The notes under the pieces: model-generated | The model's input: only the letters and a program-made list of their open reading frames with translations | The model's database searches: none | What the model was told of the DNA's origin: nothing | Made by a program: the position numbers and the translations under genes | Assembly: GCA_964618065.1 (NCBI GenBank) | Contig: CAZTZK010000024.1 | Coordinates: 1-53,095, forward strand | DNA from: M55B174 sp964618065 | Lineage (GTDB): Bacteria > Patescibacteriota > Minisyncoccia > CAIUEV01 > JAHKAQ01 | Reading direction: 5' to 3' | DNA length: 53,095 nt | In this document: one piece after another, positions 6,649 through 14,926 of the stretch | Position numbering within the stretch: position 1 is the stretch's first letter | Layout of the letters: every line of letters starts with the position of its first letter

Positions 6649-7797
6649 ATGAAAATTTTTCTTGATGTCAGAAAAATTGGGAATAAACAAACCGGAGATG
6701 AAACTTACATTACCAATTTGGTAAAAAACTTAATGGAGATTGATAAGGAAAATTTTTATTACCTAGGTACTGATTCCTATGAAAGTGAATTAGCAATAAG
6801 TAATATTTTAGGAAAACTTCCTAAAAATTTTAAATTAGTTTCTCTTACCCCAAAAAGTAAACTTTTTTGGACTAATTATTCTCTAACTCATTTTGTCAGG
6901 AAAAAAAAAATTGATTTAGTCCACGTTCAATATTTATCACCCCTGACTCTTCCTTCAAAGACAAAGTTGATTACTACTATTCACGATGTTTCTTTCAAGA
7001 GGGTAAAAAAATGGATTTCCGGTAAAGATCGTTTTATTTTAAATTATTTTATTCCAAAAAGTTTGAAAAAAGCTGACAAAATTATTAGTATCTCCGAATT
7101 TACTAAGAAAGAAATACTTCATTTTTATAAAAAAATATCTCCCAATAAAATCAAAGTTATCTATAATGGAATTGATGAAAAATTTAAGACTCGGAATAAT
7201 TTTGATAAGCAGTATTTTGAAAGGATTAGAAATAAATACAATATCACCGAGCGTTATCTTTTTCACCTAAGTTCCCTACAACCTCGCAAAAATGTTCCTC
7301 TCCTAATTAAAGCTTATCGGGATTATATCTATAGGTATAAAGACGAAAAAACTCTTTTGATTATTGGAGGAGAAAGAGGCTATAATTTTGATGAGCAAAT
7401 TGATAATTTGTTGAGAGATTTAATTTTAAAAGAGAAAGTTAGAATATTAGGTTATTTAAAAGAAGAAGAACTACCTGCATTTTATGCAATGGCTGAAGCC
7501 TATGTCTCTCCTAGTGCTTATGAAGGCTTTGATTTGCCTCTAGGAGAGGTTATGCAAAGCGGTGTACCTGTTATTGCCTCTAATATACCTTGTCACAGAG
7601 AAGTTTTAGGAAAAGCGGGTGTTTTAGTTAGCCCTGAAAATACCAAATTTTTTTCTCAAGAGATTAATAGAGTTTTAAACGATCAAGTTTTTAGGAAAAA
7701 ACTTGTTGCGGAAGGGTTAAAAAGAGCTAAAAATTTTAGCTGGAAGAAATGTGCCAAAGAAACTCTGGATTTATACCAAGAATGTTTAAAATCTTGA
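6649..7797 (+). CDS. GT4-family glycosyltransferase
   Basis: This 382-residue protein has a GT-B layout. The N-terminal half contains the acceptor-side HVQYLSPL and TTIHDVSF segments. The C-terminal donor domain begins near YLFHLSSLQPRKNVPLLIKAY and ends with PSAYEGFDLPLGEVMQSGVPVI. That last segment includes the E-x7-E motif (E of AYEGF and E of GEVM) that contacts the nucleotide-sugar in family GT4. It is cytoplasmic or membrane-associated and transfers one sugar in the assembly of the surface glycan. It starts 36 bp after the ligase-like gene with no Shine-Dalgarno. Donor and acceptor cannot be read from the sequence. Confidence 0.9.
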   Translation: MKIFLDVRKIGNKQTGDETYITNLVKNLMEIDKENFYYLGTDSYESELAISNILGKLPKNFKLVSLTPKSKLFWTNYSLTHFVRKKKIDLVHVQYLSPLTLPSKTKLITTIHDVSFKRVKKWISGKDRFILNYFIPKSLKKADKIISISEFTKKEILHFYKKISPNKIKVIYNGIDEKFKTRNNFDKQYFERIRNKYNITERYLFHLSSLQPRKNVPLLIKAYRDYIYRYKDEKTLLIIGGERGYNFDEQIDNLLRDLILKEKVRILGYLKEEELPAFYAMAEAYVSPSAYEGFDLPLGEVMQSGVPVIASNIPCHREVLGKAGVLVSPENTKFFSQEINRVLNDQVFRKKLVAEGLKRAKNFSWKKCAKETLDLYQECLKS

Positions 7798-7837
7798 ATT
7801 TCTTTTGAGAAAATATTTAAACAGAAAAATTTATTCT

Positions 7838-8698
7838 ATGGTCCCTGAAATTTCTATCATAATTGTTTCCTGGAATGGGAAAGCAGTTTTAAAAAAATGT
7901 CTGAATTCTATTTTTAACAGGAATTATAATTTTTCTTATGAGGTTATTGTAGTAGATAATGGATCAAAAGATGGCACAGTAGAAATGTTAAAGAATGATT
8001 TTCGGACTGTTAAAATCAAAGAAAATAAAAAAAATCTAGGCTTTCCAATTGCCAATAATCTAGGAATAAAAATGGCTCAAGGCAAGTTTATCTTTTTACT
8101 AAATCAGGATATAGAACTAGAGGAGAATACTCTTGAGACTTTATTTAATTTTTTGAAGGATAATCTTAAAAATAATATAGTTGCGGTGGCTCCTATGCTT
8201 CAATATCCTAACGGAAAGGTTCAAATGAGCTTAAGGCCTTTTCCTACTCCTGGGAATATTCTAAAGGACGCTTTTTCTTTCGGGAGATGGCATTTAAAAT
8301 ATTATGATTATAGAAAAAGCCAAGAGGTGGAACAACCAATGGCATCGTGTTTATTAGTTGAAGGGAGAACGCTTAGAAGAGTTAAAGGGTTTGATCCTAA
8401 TCCTAATTTTTTTCTTTATTTTAATGATGTTGATTTAAGCTTTAGAATATCCTTACTAGGCTTGAAACATTATTATTTAAATAATTGCAAAGCGATTCAT
8501 GATCATGGGCAGAGTGCCAAAAAATGGTCCGAGCTATCTCGTTTAGGGGCTTGGCAAAGAGGGCTTTACTATTTCTTGGCCAAGCATTATGCTAAAAAAC
8601 GAGTATTAAGCAAACTCATTTTTAAGATAGAGGTGTTTTTGATTTTTTTAATAAGAGTAATTACCGAATCGCTAAAAAGTTTATTATTGAGGAAATAA
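7838..8698 (+). CDS. GT2-family glycosyltransferase (rhamnosyltransferase-like)
   Basis: This 286-residue GT-A protein starts with EISIIIVSWNGK, the usual GT2 opening. It also has VVDNGSKDGT (nucleotide binding) and FIFLLNQDIELE, where the acidic NQD replaces the classical DxD. Later it has NPNFFLYFNDVDLSFR, which carries the catalytic-base ED/DD-type motif of the WcaE/rhamnosyltransferase group. A TTG at 7805 would extend it by 11 residues. ATG 7838 gives the standard family N terminus and is chosen. It is part of the polysaccharide run, 40 bp after the GT4 gene. Confidence 0.88.
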   Translation: MVPEISIIIVSWNGKAVLKKCLNSIFNRNYNFSYEVIVVDNGSKDGTVEMLKNDFRTVKIKENKKNLGFPIANNLGIKMAQGKFIFLLNQDIELEENTLETLFNFLKDNLKNNIVAVAPMLQYPNGKVQMSLRPFPTPGNILKDAFSFGRWHLKYYDYRKSQEVEQPMASCLLVEGRTLRRVKGFDPNPNFFLYFNDVDLSFRISLLGLKHYYLNNCKAIHDHGQSAKKWSELSRLGAWQRGLYYFLAKHYAKKRVLSKLIFKIEVFLIFLIRVITESLKSLLLRK

Positions 8699-8737
8699 TT
8701 TTTTTTATTTTTTAATTAATTATATCAATTTAATCTC

Positions 8738-9844
8738 ATGGCTTATTATTATCCTGGTTCCAAAGAAAATGAAATTATAACTGAAAAATTAGAAGCTATT
8801 GGTAAAACACCTAAAGTTAAAGTTTCGGATAATGATTCTCCCAAAAAACTTTTTAAATCAAAAAACCGCTTTAAAAAAATTGTCGGAATTCTAGCAATAA
8901 TTATTCTCTTAATAGGGGGAGCTCTCTTCTATAAAACTTCCAATTTGATTTCTAAAATTTCTACTTCGGGAGGGAGTATCTTTGGTGGTTTATTCAAAGA
9001 CGCAGATGATGTTAAAGGATTTAAAGATGGTAGAATTAATATTTTACTTATTGGCATGAGAGGGCAAAATATACCCGGAGGAAGTTTATTAGCAGATACT
9101 ATTATGGTTGTTTCCGCAAATATTAGAGAAAATAAAGTAGCTATGATTTCTATCCCCCGTGATCTTTATACGGAGATTCCAGGGAAAAATTATTCTAGAA
9201 AAATTAATGAGGCTAATGTTATTGGAGAAGAAGCAGGAAAAGGAAAAGGGATAGAGTTAATGAAAGAAACAGTTGAAAATGTGACTGGTCTGCCTATCCA
9301 TTATGCTGTCTCAGCTAATTTTGATGCTTTAAGAGATACAGTAGACGTCTTAGGGGGAATTAATATTTATCTTGAGAAACCTTTTTATGAAGGGAAACAA
9401 TTTGTTGAAGGTGGAGAATGCGGAGGAGAGTTTAGTTTACCGGCAGGGGATGTTGAATTAAATGGAGAAAAAGCTCTCTGTTATACAAGAGCTCGTTTTG
9501 CCACTTCTGATTTTGACAGAGCCAAACGGCAACAGGAAGTATTATTAGCAATTAAAGAAAAAGCTTTAAGTGTTGGCACTCTCTCCGACTTTAGCAAAGT
9601 GAATAACTTTATAACTGTTATTGGAGACAATATTAGAACTAATATGCAATCTTGGGAAATGCAAAAATTATTTAGTATCTTAAGAGGGTTAGATAATTCT
9701 GAAATTTATCGTAAGGTTTTCAGTACTGCTGAAGATGGTCTTCTTTATTCTACTAATAATGGTTCCTATATTCTTTTACCGGTGGGAGAAAATTATGAGA
9801 AGATCCATCAAGCATGTGCTAATATATTTGAGGAAGAAAGATGA
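8738..9844 (+). CDS. LytR-CpsA-Psr (LCP) family glycopolymer-peptidoglycan ligase
   Basis: This 368-residue protein has a cytoplasmic N-terminal tail, one membrane helix at about residues 48-66, and an extracellular LCP domain. The core shows INILLIGMRGQN, then DTIMVV (conserved Asp), then MISIPRDLYTEIPG (conserved Arg-Asp). Near its end it has CYTRARFATSDFDRAKRQQEVL, the characteristic Arg cluster that binds the polyprenyl pyrophosphate. LCP enzymes move an undecaprenyl-linked polymer onto peptidoglycan, which fits its place between glycosyltransferase genes. Its stop overlaps the next gene by 4 bp (ATGA), showing co-translation. Confidence 0.93.
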   Translation: MAYYYPGSKENEIITEKLEAIGKTPKVKVSDNDSPKKLFKSKNRFKKIVGILAIIILLIGGALFYKTSNLISKISTSGGSIFGGLFKDADDVKGFKDGRINILLIGMRGQNIPGGSLLADTIMVVSANIRENKVAMISIPRDLYTEIPGKNYSRKINEANVIGEEAGKGKGIELMKETVENVTGLPIHYAVSANFDALRDTVDVLGGINIYLEKPFYEGKQFVEGGECGGEFSLPAGDVELNGEKALCYTRARFATSDFDRAKRQQEVLLAIKEKALSVGTLSDFSKVNNFITVIGDNIRTNMQSWEMQKLFSILRGLDNSEIYRKVFSTAEDGLLYSTNNGSYILLPVGENYEKIHQACANIFEEER

Positions 9845-10677
9845 AAAAAATAGATGTTTCTATTATTGTCGCTAGCTATAAGAATTCTTCTATTTTAAAA
9901 TTGTGTCTTGACGCTTTATTCAAAAATATTGGCGATGAGATTAATTTTGAAGTAATTGTTGTTGATATTGAGACCCAAGAAGAAATTAGGGATCTTGTTT
10001 TAGATAATTATCCCCAAGTAAAATTTATTCCTTTAGTAAAAAATGTTGGTTTTGCAAAAGCTTTAAATAAAGGAATCAGAAATTCGCGGGGAAATGTTAT
10101 CCTTTCTTTAAATCCTGATATTATTGTTAAGAAAAAAGCAGTAGAAATTCTTTATAAATATATAATAAAACATCCCGAAGCTGGAATTATAGGGCCCAGG
10201 CTTTTAAACTTTAATGGTAGCCGGCAAGATTCATGTTTTAGTTTTTATACCCCGATTACCGTAATTTACAGAAGAACATTTTTAGGTAATTCCTTTTTTG
10301 GAAAAGTGTCTTTAAAAAATTTTTTTATAAGACCCCAAGGAAATAACCCTCAACCCATTAAAGGTTGGATAATGGGGTCTGCCCTGATGTTAAGAAGGGA
10401 AAATTTAGAAAAAATTGGTTTAATGGATGAACGTTATTTTATGTATTTTGAAGATGTTGATTGGTGCCGTCGTTTCTGGGAAGCTGGCTTTAAGATTGTT
10501 TATGTTCCCCAAGCTGAGATGTTTCATTATCATGGTAAAATGAGTGCTTCTAGAAATGTTCTAAGTTTGTTATTCAATAAAATGACTTTTATCCATTTCT
10601 TGTCAGGATTAAAGTATTTTATTAAGTTTAGAGGATGGAAAGTCGTTTTAAAAAAGAATAAAAAATTAAAAAGATGA
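9841..10677 (+). CDS. GT2-family glycosyltransferase
   Basis: This 278-residue protein shows VSIIVASYKNSS at the N terminus, NVGFAKALNKGI, and the metal-site segment NVILSLNPDIIVK. It then has GSALMLRRENLEKIGLMDERYFMYFEDVDWCRR, which holds the ED motif of the GT2 rhamnosyltransferase-like group. It differs clearly from the GT2 at 7838. It is tightly packed: its ATG overlaps the LCP stop and its own stop overlaps the S41 protease start (ATGA in both). A GAGGAAG ribosome site lies inside the LCP gene's end. Confidence 0.9.
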   Translation: MKKIDVSIIVASYKNSSILKLCLDALFKNIGDEINFEVIVVDIETQEEIRDLVLDNYPQVKFIPLVKNVGFAKALNKGIRNSRGNVILSLNPDIIVKKKAVEILYKYIIKHPEAGIIGPRLLNFNGSRQDSCFSFYTPITVIYRRTFLGNSFFGKVSLKNFFIRPQGNNPQPIKGWIMGSALMLRRENLEKIGLMDERYFMYFEDVDWCRRFWEAGFKIVYVPQAEMFHYHGKMSASRNVLSLLFNKMTFIHFLSGLKYFIKFRGWKVVLKKNKKLKR

Positions 10678-11903
10678 GTTATCTTCAAGAGAAAAAACAA
10701 TTTAAAGTTTACTTAATTACTATCGCTTTAGTGGCTTGTTTTGTTTTAGGAATGTTCTTCGGAAAAAAAAATTCTGTTGATATAGAAAGCTTGAGATTAG
10801 AAAATAACGAAAGTGAATTTTCTGAACAAGATATAATCTTCTTGAAAGAAATCTGGGACAAAATTAAAGGAAAATATGTTGGAGAAATTCCCGAAGAAGC
10901 AAAAGTAATAGAAGGAGCTGCCAAAGGAATGGTTGAATCCCTAGATGATCCTTATACGGTCTATTGGAATAAAAAGGAATCTCAAGATTTTCTTGCAGAT
11001 ATGGAAGGTAGTTTTGAGGGGATTGGAGCGGAAATAGGGATAAGAAATCAAGTTCTTACTGTTATTTCTCCTTTGGATGGGATGCCTGCTCAAACAGCGG
11101 GTATAAAATCCGGAGATAAAATTATTCAGATAAATGAAGAAATTACTACGGAAATGACATTAGATGAAGCAGTCAGCAAGATAAGAGGGCCTAAAGGCAG
11201 TCAAGTTAAATTGATTATAATCAGGGAGGGGAATGGGGATAACGATCCCCTAGAATTTGAAATAACAAGGGATAAGATTGACATTAAAAGCGTTAGTTGG
11301 GAGAAAAAAGATAATCAGTTAGCCTATTTAAGAATCAGTAGTTTTTTGAAAGATAGCGAAGATGAATTTTTTAAAGTTGCCCAGGAAATTGAGGGATGGA
11401 AAGCTGAGGGAATTATTCTTGATTTAAGGAATAATTCAGGTGGTTATTTAGAAATAGCGGTAGATATTGCTAGCTATTTTTTATCTAGCGGATCTTTAGT
11501 AGTCAAAGAAGATTACGGAGATGTCAATAAATCTAAAAATACAGAACACTACACGACAAATAAATTGAATAAGAAAAACCTGGAGAAATATCCTTTGGTG
11601 GTTTTGGTTAATCAAGGAACGGCTTCTTCAGCTGAAATTTTAGCTGGCGCCCTTAGAGACAATCGAGAAATAAAGCTGGTTGGAGAGAAAACTTTTGGGA
11701 AAGGTTCGGTCCAGGAATTGGAAGAATTAAGTGACGGATCAGTTCTTAAAGTAACAGTAGCTAAATGGCTCACTCCTGAAGGTGTTAATATTGGGGAAGA
11801 AGGGTTAAATCCTGATATTGAGCAGAAGATTTTGAAAGCTGAAGAGGGAGAGGAGCAAGAAGATCAGCAACTCTTAAAAGCGATAGAAATAATTAAAAAT
11901 TAA
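10674..11903 (+). CDS. S41 C-terminal processing protease (CtpA/Prc-like)
   Basis: This 409-residue serine protease has an N-terminal membrane anchor (about residues 12-28), so its catalytic part lies outside the membrane. A PDZ domain spans about residues 115-195 (SPLDGMPAQTAGIKSGDKII). The S41 catalytic domain follows, with LDLRNNSGGYLEIAVDIASY, the nucleophile Ser in GTASSAEILAGAL and the general-base Lys in EKTFGKGSVQE. Together these form the Ser-Lys dyad. Such proteases trim or degrade envelope proteins and activate cell-wall hydrolases. Translation is coupled to the preceding glycosyltransferase by a 4-bp overlap. The substrate is not known. Confidence 0.95.
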   Translation: MSYLQEKKQFKVYLITIALVACFVLGMFFGKKNSVDIESLRLENNESEFSEQDIIFLKEIWDKIKGKYVGEIPEEAKVIEGAAKGMVESLDDPYTVYWNKKESQDFLADMEGSFEGIGAEIGIRNQVLTVISPLDGMPAQTAGIKSGDKIIQINEEITTEMTLDEAVSKIRGPKGSQVKLIIIREGNGDNDPLEFEITRDKIDIKSVSWEKKDNQLAYLRISSFLKDSEDEFFKVAQEIEGWKAEGIILDLRNNSGGYLEIAVDIASYFLSSGSLVVKEDYGDVNKSKNTEHYTTNKLNKKNLEKYPLVVLVNQGTASSAEILAGALRDNREIKLVGEKTFGKGSVQELEELSDGSVLKVTVAKWLTPEGVNIGEEGLNPDIEQKILKAEEGEEQEDQQLLKAIEIIKN

Positions 11904-11913
11904 TTTATTAAGT

Positions 11914-12366
11914 ATGGCAGTAGAAATTATTTTATTAAAAAAAGTTGATAAATTAGGGAAAGCAGGTGATCTTGTTTCCGTAAAAGAAGGTTATGCTAGA
12001 AACTTTTTACTGAAATTTGATTTAGCTATGTTAGCAACTGTGGATGCCAAGGAAAAAGCTAAAAATATAAAGAAAAAAAGGAAGCAAACAGAAATTTCAG
12101 AAAAGAAAAAAATGCAGGAACTAGCTGAAAAAATTTCCGGAATGCAGTTTGTTCTAAAGAGGAAAGCGGAAGGAGAAAAACTTTTTGGTTCAGTAACTGA
12201 TGCTGAAATAATAAAGCTCTTAGCAGAAAAAGGGGTGAACTTGAAAAAAAGTCAATTGAATATGCAAAATACTATTAAAAAAATCGGGAATTATACAATA
12301 GATATTAATCTTTCTCGAGAAGTTTCCGGAAAAATAAGACTTAAAGTTGTAAATGAAAAAAAATAG
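11914..12366 (+). CDS. rplI: Large ribosomal subunit protein bL9
   Basis: This 150-residue protein shows the N-terminal bL9 domain MAVEIILLKKVDKLGKAGDLVSVKEGYARNFL, the long connecting helix rich in Lys (about residues 45-75), and the C-terminal domain with RKAEGEKLFGSVTDAEI. bL9 binds 23S rRNA near the L1 stalk base and helps reading-frame fidelity. The gene starts 10 bp after the S41 protease and its 3' end overlaps pyrG by 14 bp. Some CPR lineages lack bL9, so its presence narrows the possible lineage. This is recalled knowledge and was not checked here. Confidence 0.97.
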   Translation: MAVEIILLKKVDKLGKAGDLVSVKEGYARNFLLKFDLAMLATVDAKEKAKNIKKKRKQTEISEKKKMQELAEKISGMQFVLKRKAEGEKLFGSVTDAEIIKLLAEKGVNLKKSQLNMQNTIKKIGNYTIDINLSREVSGKIRLKVVNEKK

Positions 12367-14020
12367 AGGAAAGAGAAAAAAATTTATTTTTGTAACAGGA
12401 GGAGTAATGAGCGGGGTAGGGAAAGGAACAACTTGTTCCGCTATTGCTGCTATTTTAAAAAGTAAGGGTTTTAAAATTACAGCCTTGAAGGCTGACCCTT
12501 ACGTAAATATTGATGCGGGGACGATGAATCCTACAGAACACGGGGAGGTTTTTGTACTAACAGATGGGACGGAATGCGATCAAGATATGGGAAATTATGA
12601 AAGATTTTTGGAACAAGAGTTACTCGGTTCTAATTATATGACTACCGGAAGTGTTTACCAAAAAGTAATTGAAAGAGAAAGGGCTCTTAAATACAGGGGG
12701 AAGTGTGTGGAAGTTGTCCCCCATATCCCCTTAGAAGTGATAGCCAGAATAGAGAAGGCGGCTTGGAAAAATAAAGCGGAGTTTTGTATTATTGAAATAG
12801 GAGGAACAGTTGGTGAATACCAAAATATACTTTTTTTGGAAGCTGCCAGAATGATGAAATTAAAATACCCCGGAGATGTTTTAATTGCAATGGTAAGCTA
12901 TCTGCCTATTCCTGACAAAGTAGGGGAGATGAAAACCAAACCTACTCAGCATGCAGTTAGAACTTTAAATTCTGCCGGTATTCAGCCTGATCTTATTATT
13001 GCTCGTTCTGAAAAACCTTTGGATCAGAAAAGGAAAGAAAAAATAGCCACTTTTTGTAATATAGAAGGGGATAAAATAATTTCTGCTCCTGACATAGATT
13101 CTGTCTATCATTTACCTGTTAATTTTGAGAAAGGAAAAATAAGCCAAATAATCTTAAAAAAATTTGGATTAAAACAAAAGAAAAAAGATTTACGGCAATG
13201 GAGGAGCCTTTCACATAAAATAAAAACATTAAGGAAAAAAGTAAATATAGCGGTAGTGGGTAAATATTTCAGTACAGGTGATTTTGTTCTCTCTGATTCT
13301 TATATTTCTGTAATAGAAGCTATTAAACATGGAGCTTATAAAAACAACGTTAAGCCGGAACTTACTTGGATTGATTCTCTGAAGTATGAAGATAATCCAG
13401 AGACAGTAAAAGAATTAAAGAAATTTGATGGGTTAGTCGTCCCCGGCGGTTTTGGAGAAAGAGGGATTGAGGGTATTATAGAGGCTATAAAATTTTCCAG
13501 AGAAAATAAAATACCTTATTTAGGTCTTTGCTATGGGATGCAATTGGCAGTTATAGAATATGCTCGTTCTAAAGCGGGAATAAAAAAAGCTACCACGGCA
13601 GAGACTGATCCTAGAAGTAAATTTGCCGTAGTTGATCTTATGCCAGAGCAGAAAAAGAAAATTCAGTTGGGTAATTATGGAGGAACAATGAGACTAGGAA
13701 GTTTTCCAGCTGTTTTAAAAAGAAATAGTCTTGCTGCCAGAATTTATAAAAAGAAACTCATCTTAGAAAGGCATCGCCATCGTTATGAAATTAATCCGCT
13801 TTTTTTGGAAAAAATTAAAAAAGCCGGTCTTATTTTTTCCGGCTTTTCTCCTGATAAAAAATTTATGGAAATAATGGAACTTCCTCAAAGAGTACATCCT
13901 TTTTTTCTGGGTACCCAATTTCATCCAGAATTTCAATCTTACCCTCATAATCCGCACCCTCTGTTTAGAGAGTTTTTAAAAAGTGCCGTTCAAAGGAACA
14001 AAAAAATAAATAGAAAATAA
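12353..14020 (+). CDS. pyrG: CTP synthase
   Basis: This 555-residue enzyme makes CTP from UTP, ATP and glutamine. The synthetase domain (about residues 10-275) shows FVTGGVMSGVGKGTTCSAIA, KADPYVNIDAGTMNP and HGEVFVLTDGTECDQDMGNYERF. The class I glutaminase domain follows, with the oxyanion GGFGERG, nucleophile Cys in YLGLCYGMQLA, and the His/Glu pair in GTQFHPEFQS. Length matches the family. The start overlaps rplI by 14 bp. It acts just after the UMP kinase encoded at 50805 in pyrimidine nucleotide supply. Confidence 0.97.
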   Translation: MKKNRGKRKKFIFVTGGVMSGVGKGTTCSAIAAILKSKGFKITALKADPYVNIDAGTMNPTEHGEVFVLTDGTECDQDMGNYERFLEQELLGSNYMTTGSVYQKVIERERALKYRGKCVEVVPHIPLEVIARIEKAAWKNKAEFCIIEIGGTVGEYQNILFLEAARMMKLKYPGDVLIAMVSYLPIPDKVGEMKTKPTQHAVRTLNSAGIQPDLIIARSEKPLDQKRKEKIATFCNIEGDKIISAPDIDSVYHLPVNFEKGKISQIILKKFGLKQKKKDLRQWRSLSHKIKTLRKKVNIAVVGKYFSTGDFVLSDSYISVIEAIKHGAYKNNVKPELTWIDSLKYEDNPETVKELKKFDGLVVPGGFGERGIEGIIEAIKFSRENKIPYLGLCYGMQLAVIEYARSKAGIKKATTAETDPRSKFAVVDLMPEQKKKIQLGNYGGTMRLGSFPAVLKRNSLAARIYKKKLILERHRHRYEINPLFLEKIKKAGLIFSGFSPDKKFMEIMELPQRVHPFFLGTQFHPEFQSYPHNPHPLFREFLKSAVQRNKKINRK

Positions 14021-14043
14021 ATTAGTAGAGCAAAGAAGGCGTT

Positions 14044-14343
14044 TTATTTTTTCTTCTTAACTAAAGGCTTTTCACTTACTTCCACAAAAGTTGTTTTTTC
14101 TAAATGACCGTTGAATTTTTTAATTTTTCTCTTACTGAATTTGATAAAACCATCTACCAAAGCATATAAAGTATCATCAGACCCTCTTTTTACGTTTTGA
14201 CCCTCGCGATATTTTTTACCTCTTTGTCTGATTATAATATTTCCAGCGTTAACTTTTTGTCCGTCAAATAATTTTACTCCCAGCCTTTTTGATATGGAAT
14301 CTCTTCCTAAACTGGTAGAACCTCCGGCTTTTCTATGAGCCAT
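14044..14343 (-). CDS. rpmA: Large ribosomal subunit protein bL27
   Basis: This 99-residue protein has the bL27 pattern MAHRKAGGSTSLGRDSISKRLGVK and NIIIRQRG. It has no N-terminal pro-extension, so no Prp-type cleavage is needed. The family's N terminus reaches the peptidyl-transferase centre. About 15 extra residues follow the usual end (VEVSEKPLVKKKK). It is convergent with pyrG, with a 23-bp gap and no clear terminator between them. Its usual partner rplU is not adjacent here. Confidence 0.96.
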   Translation of the reverse strand: MAHRKAGGSTSLGRDSISKRLGVKLFDGQKVNAGNIIIRQRGKKYREGQNVKRGSDDTLYALVDGFIKFSKRKIKKFNGHLEKTTFVEVSEKPLVKKKK

Positions 14344-14484
14344 ATTTTTTACTTAGCAATTAAAAATTTATTAAATATTTTTTCCAAGTTTTTAATATTC
14401 AATCTGCTATTCTAAATATAATGGAAAAAAGAAGCTTCTCTTTTGCTTCTAAGTGCTTCCAAGAATAGTAAATAGCTGAAAAAA

Positions 14485-14925
14485 ATGCAAGGAAATTTTA
14501 GAACTATCCATAAATTTTTTTTAAAAATTAAGAGAAAGATAAATTTTGGAAAATTACTTTATTTTTTTTCTCTTCTTTTATTTCCTTTTGCTGGTTATCT
14601 AATTGGAAAAGGGGAAAAACTAAAAATGGAAAACCCGGATATAATTATTGATACTTCAGAAATTGATTGCAATTGTGACAATAATTTTTTGGAAGAATCA
14701 ATTAATAAGAGTGAAACTGAAAAAGTAGGTTCAAAAACGACCACGGAAGAATTGATTGAATTATCTGATCAGGGAAGTCAATTTGTAGCCAGTAAAAATG
14801 GCGAGAAATATTATCCTGTTGATTGTGCCTCAGCCAACAGGATTAAAGAAGAGAATAAAGTTTATTATGAAACGGCGACAGAAGCTGAAGCTGATGGAAA
14901 AGAATTATCAAGCCAATGTCAATAA
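14485..14925 (+). CDS. Membrane-anchored protein with a Cys-containing sunset-like domain
   Basis: This 146-residue protein has a basic N terminus, one membrane helix at about residues 25-41, and an acidic linker with C-N-C. It ends with a C-terminal domain of about 45 residues: SQFVASKNGEKYYPVDCASANRIKEENKVYY, then a Cys at the very end. That pattern (V-A-S-x-N-G-x-x-Y-[YH]-x-x-x-C, then ANRIKEENK) is seen repeatedly in Patescibacteria. It resembles the small metal-binding domain related to the Ada N-terminal fold, sometimes called the sunset domain, which often decorates nucleases and surface proteins. The exact role is unknown. It is convergent with topA, with a 1-bp gap. Confidence 0.7.
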   Translation: MQGNFRTIHKFFLKIKRKINFGKLLYFFSLLLFPFAGYLIGKGEKLKMENPDIIIDTSEIDCNCDNNFLEESINKSETEKVGSKTTTEELIELSDQGSQFVASKNGEKYYPVDCASANRIKEENKVYYETATEAEADGKELSSQCQ

Positions 14926-14926
14926 T

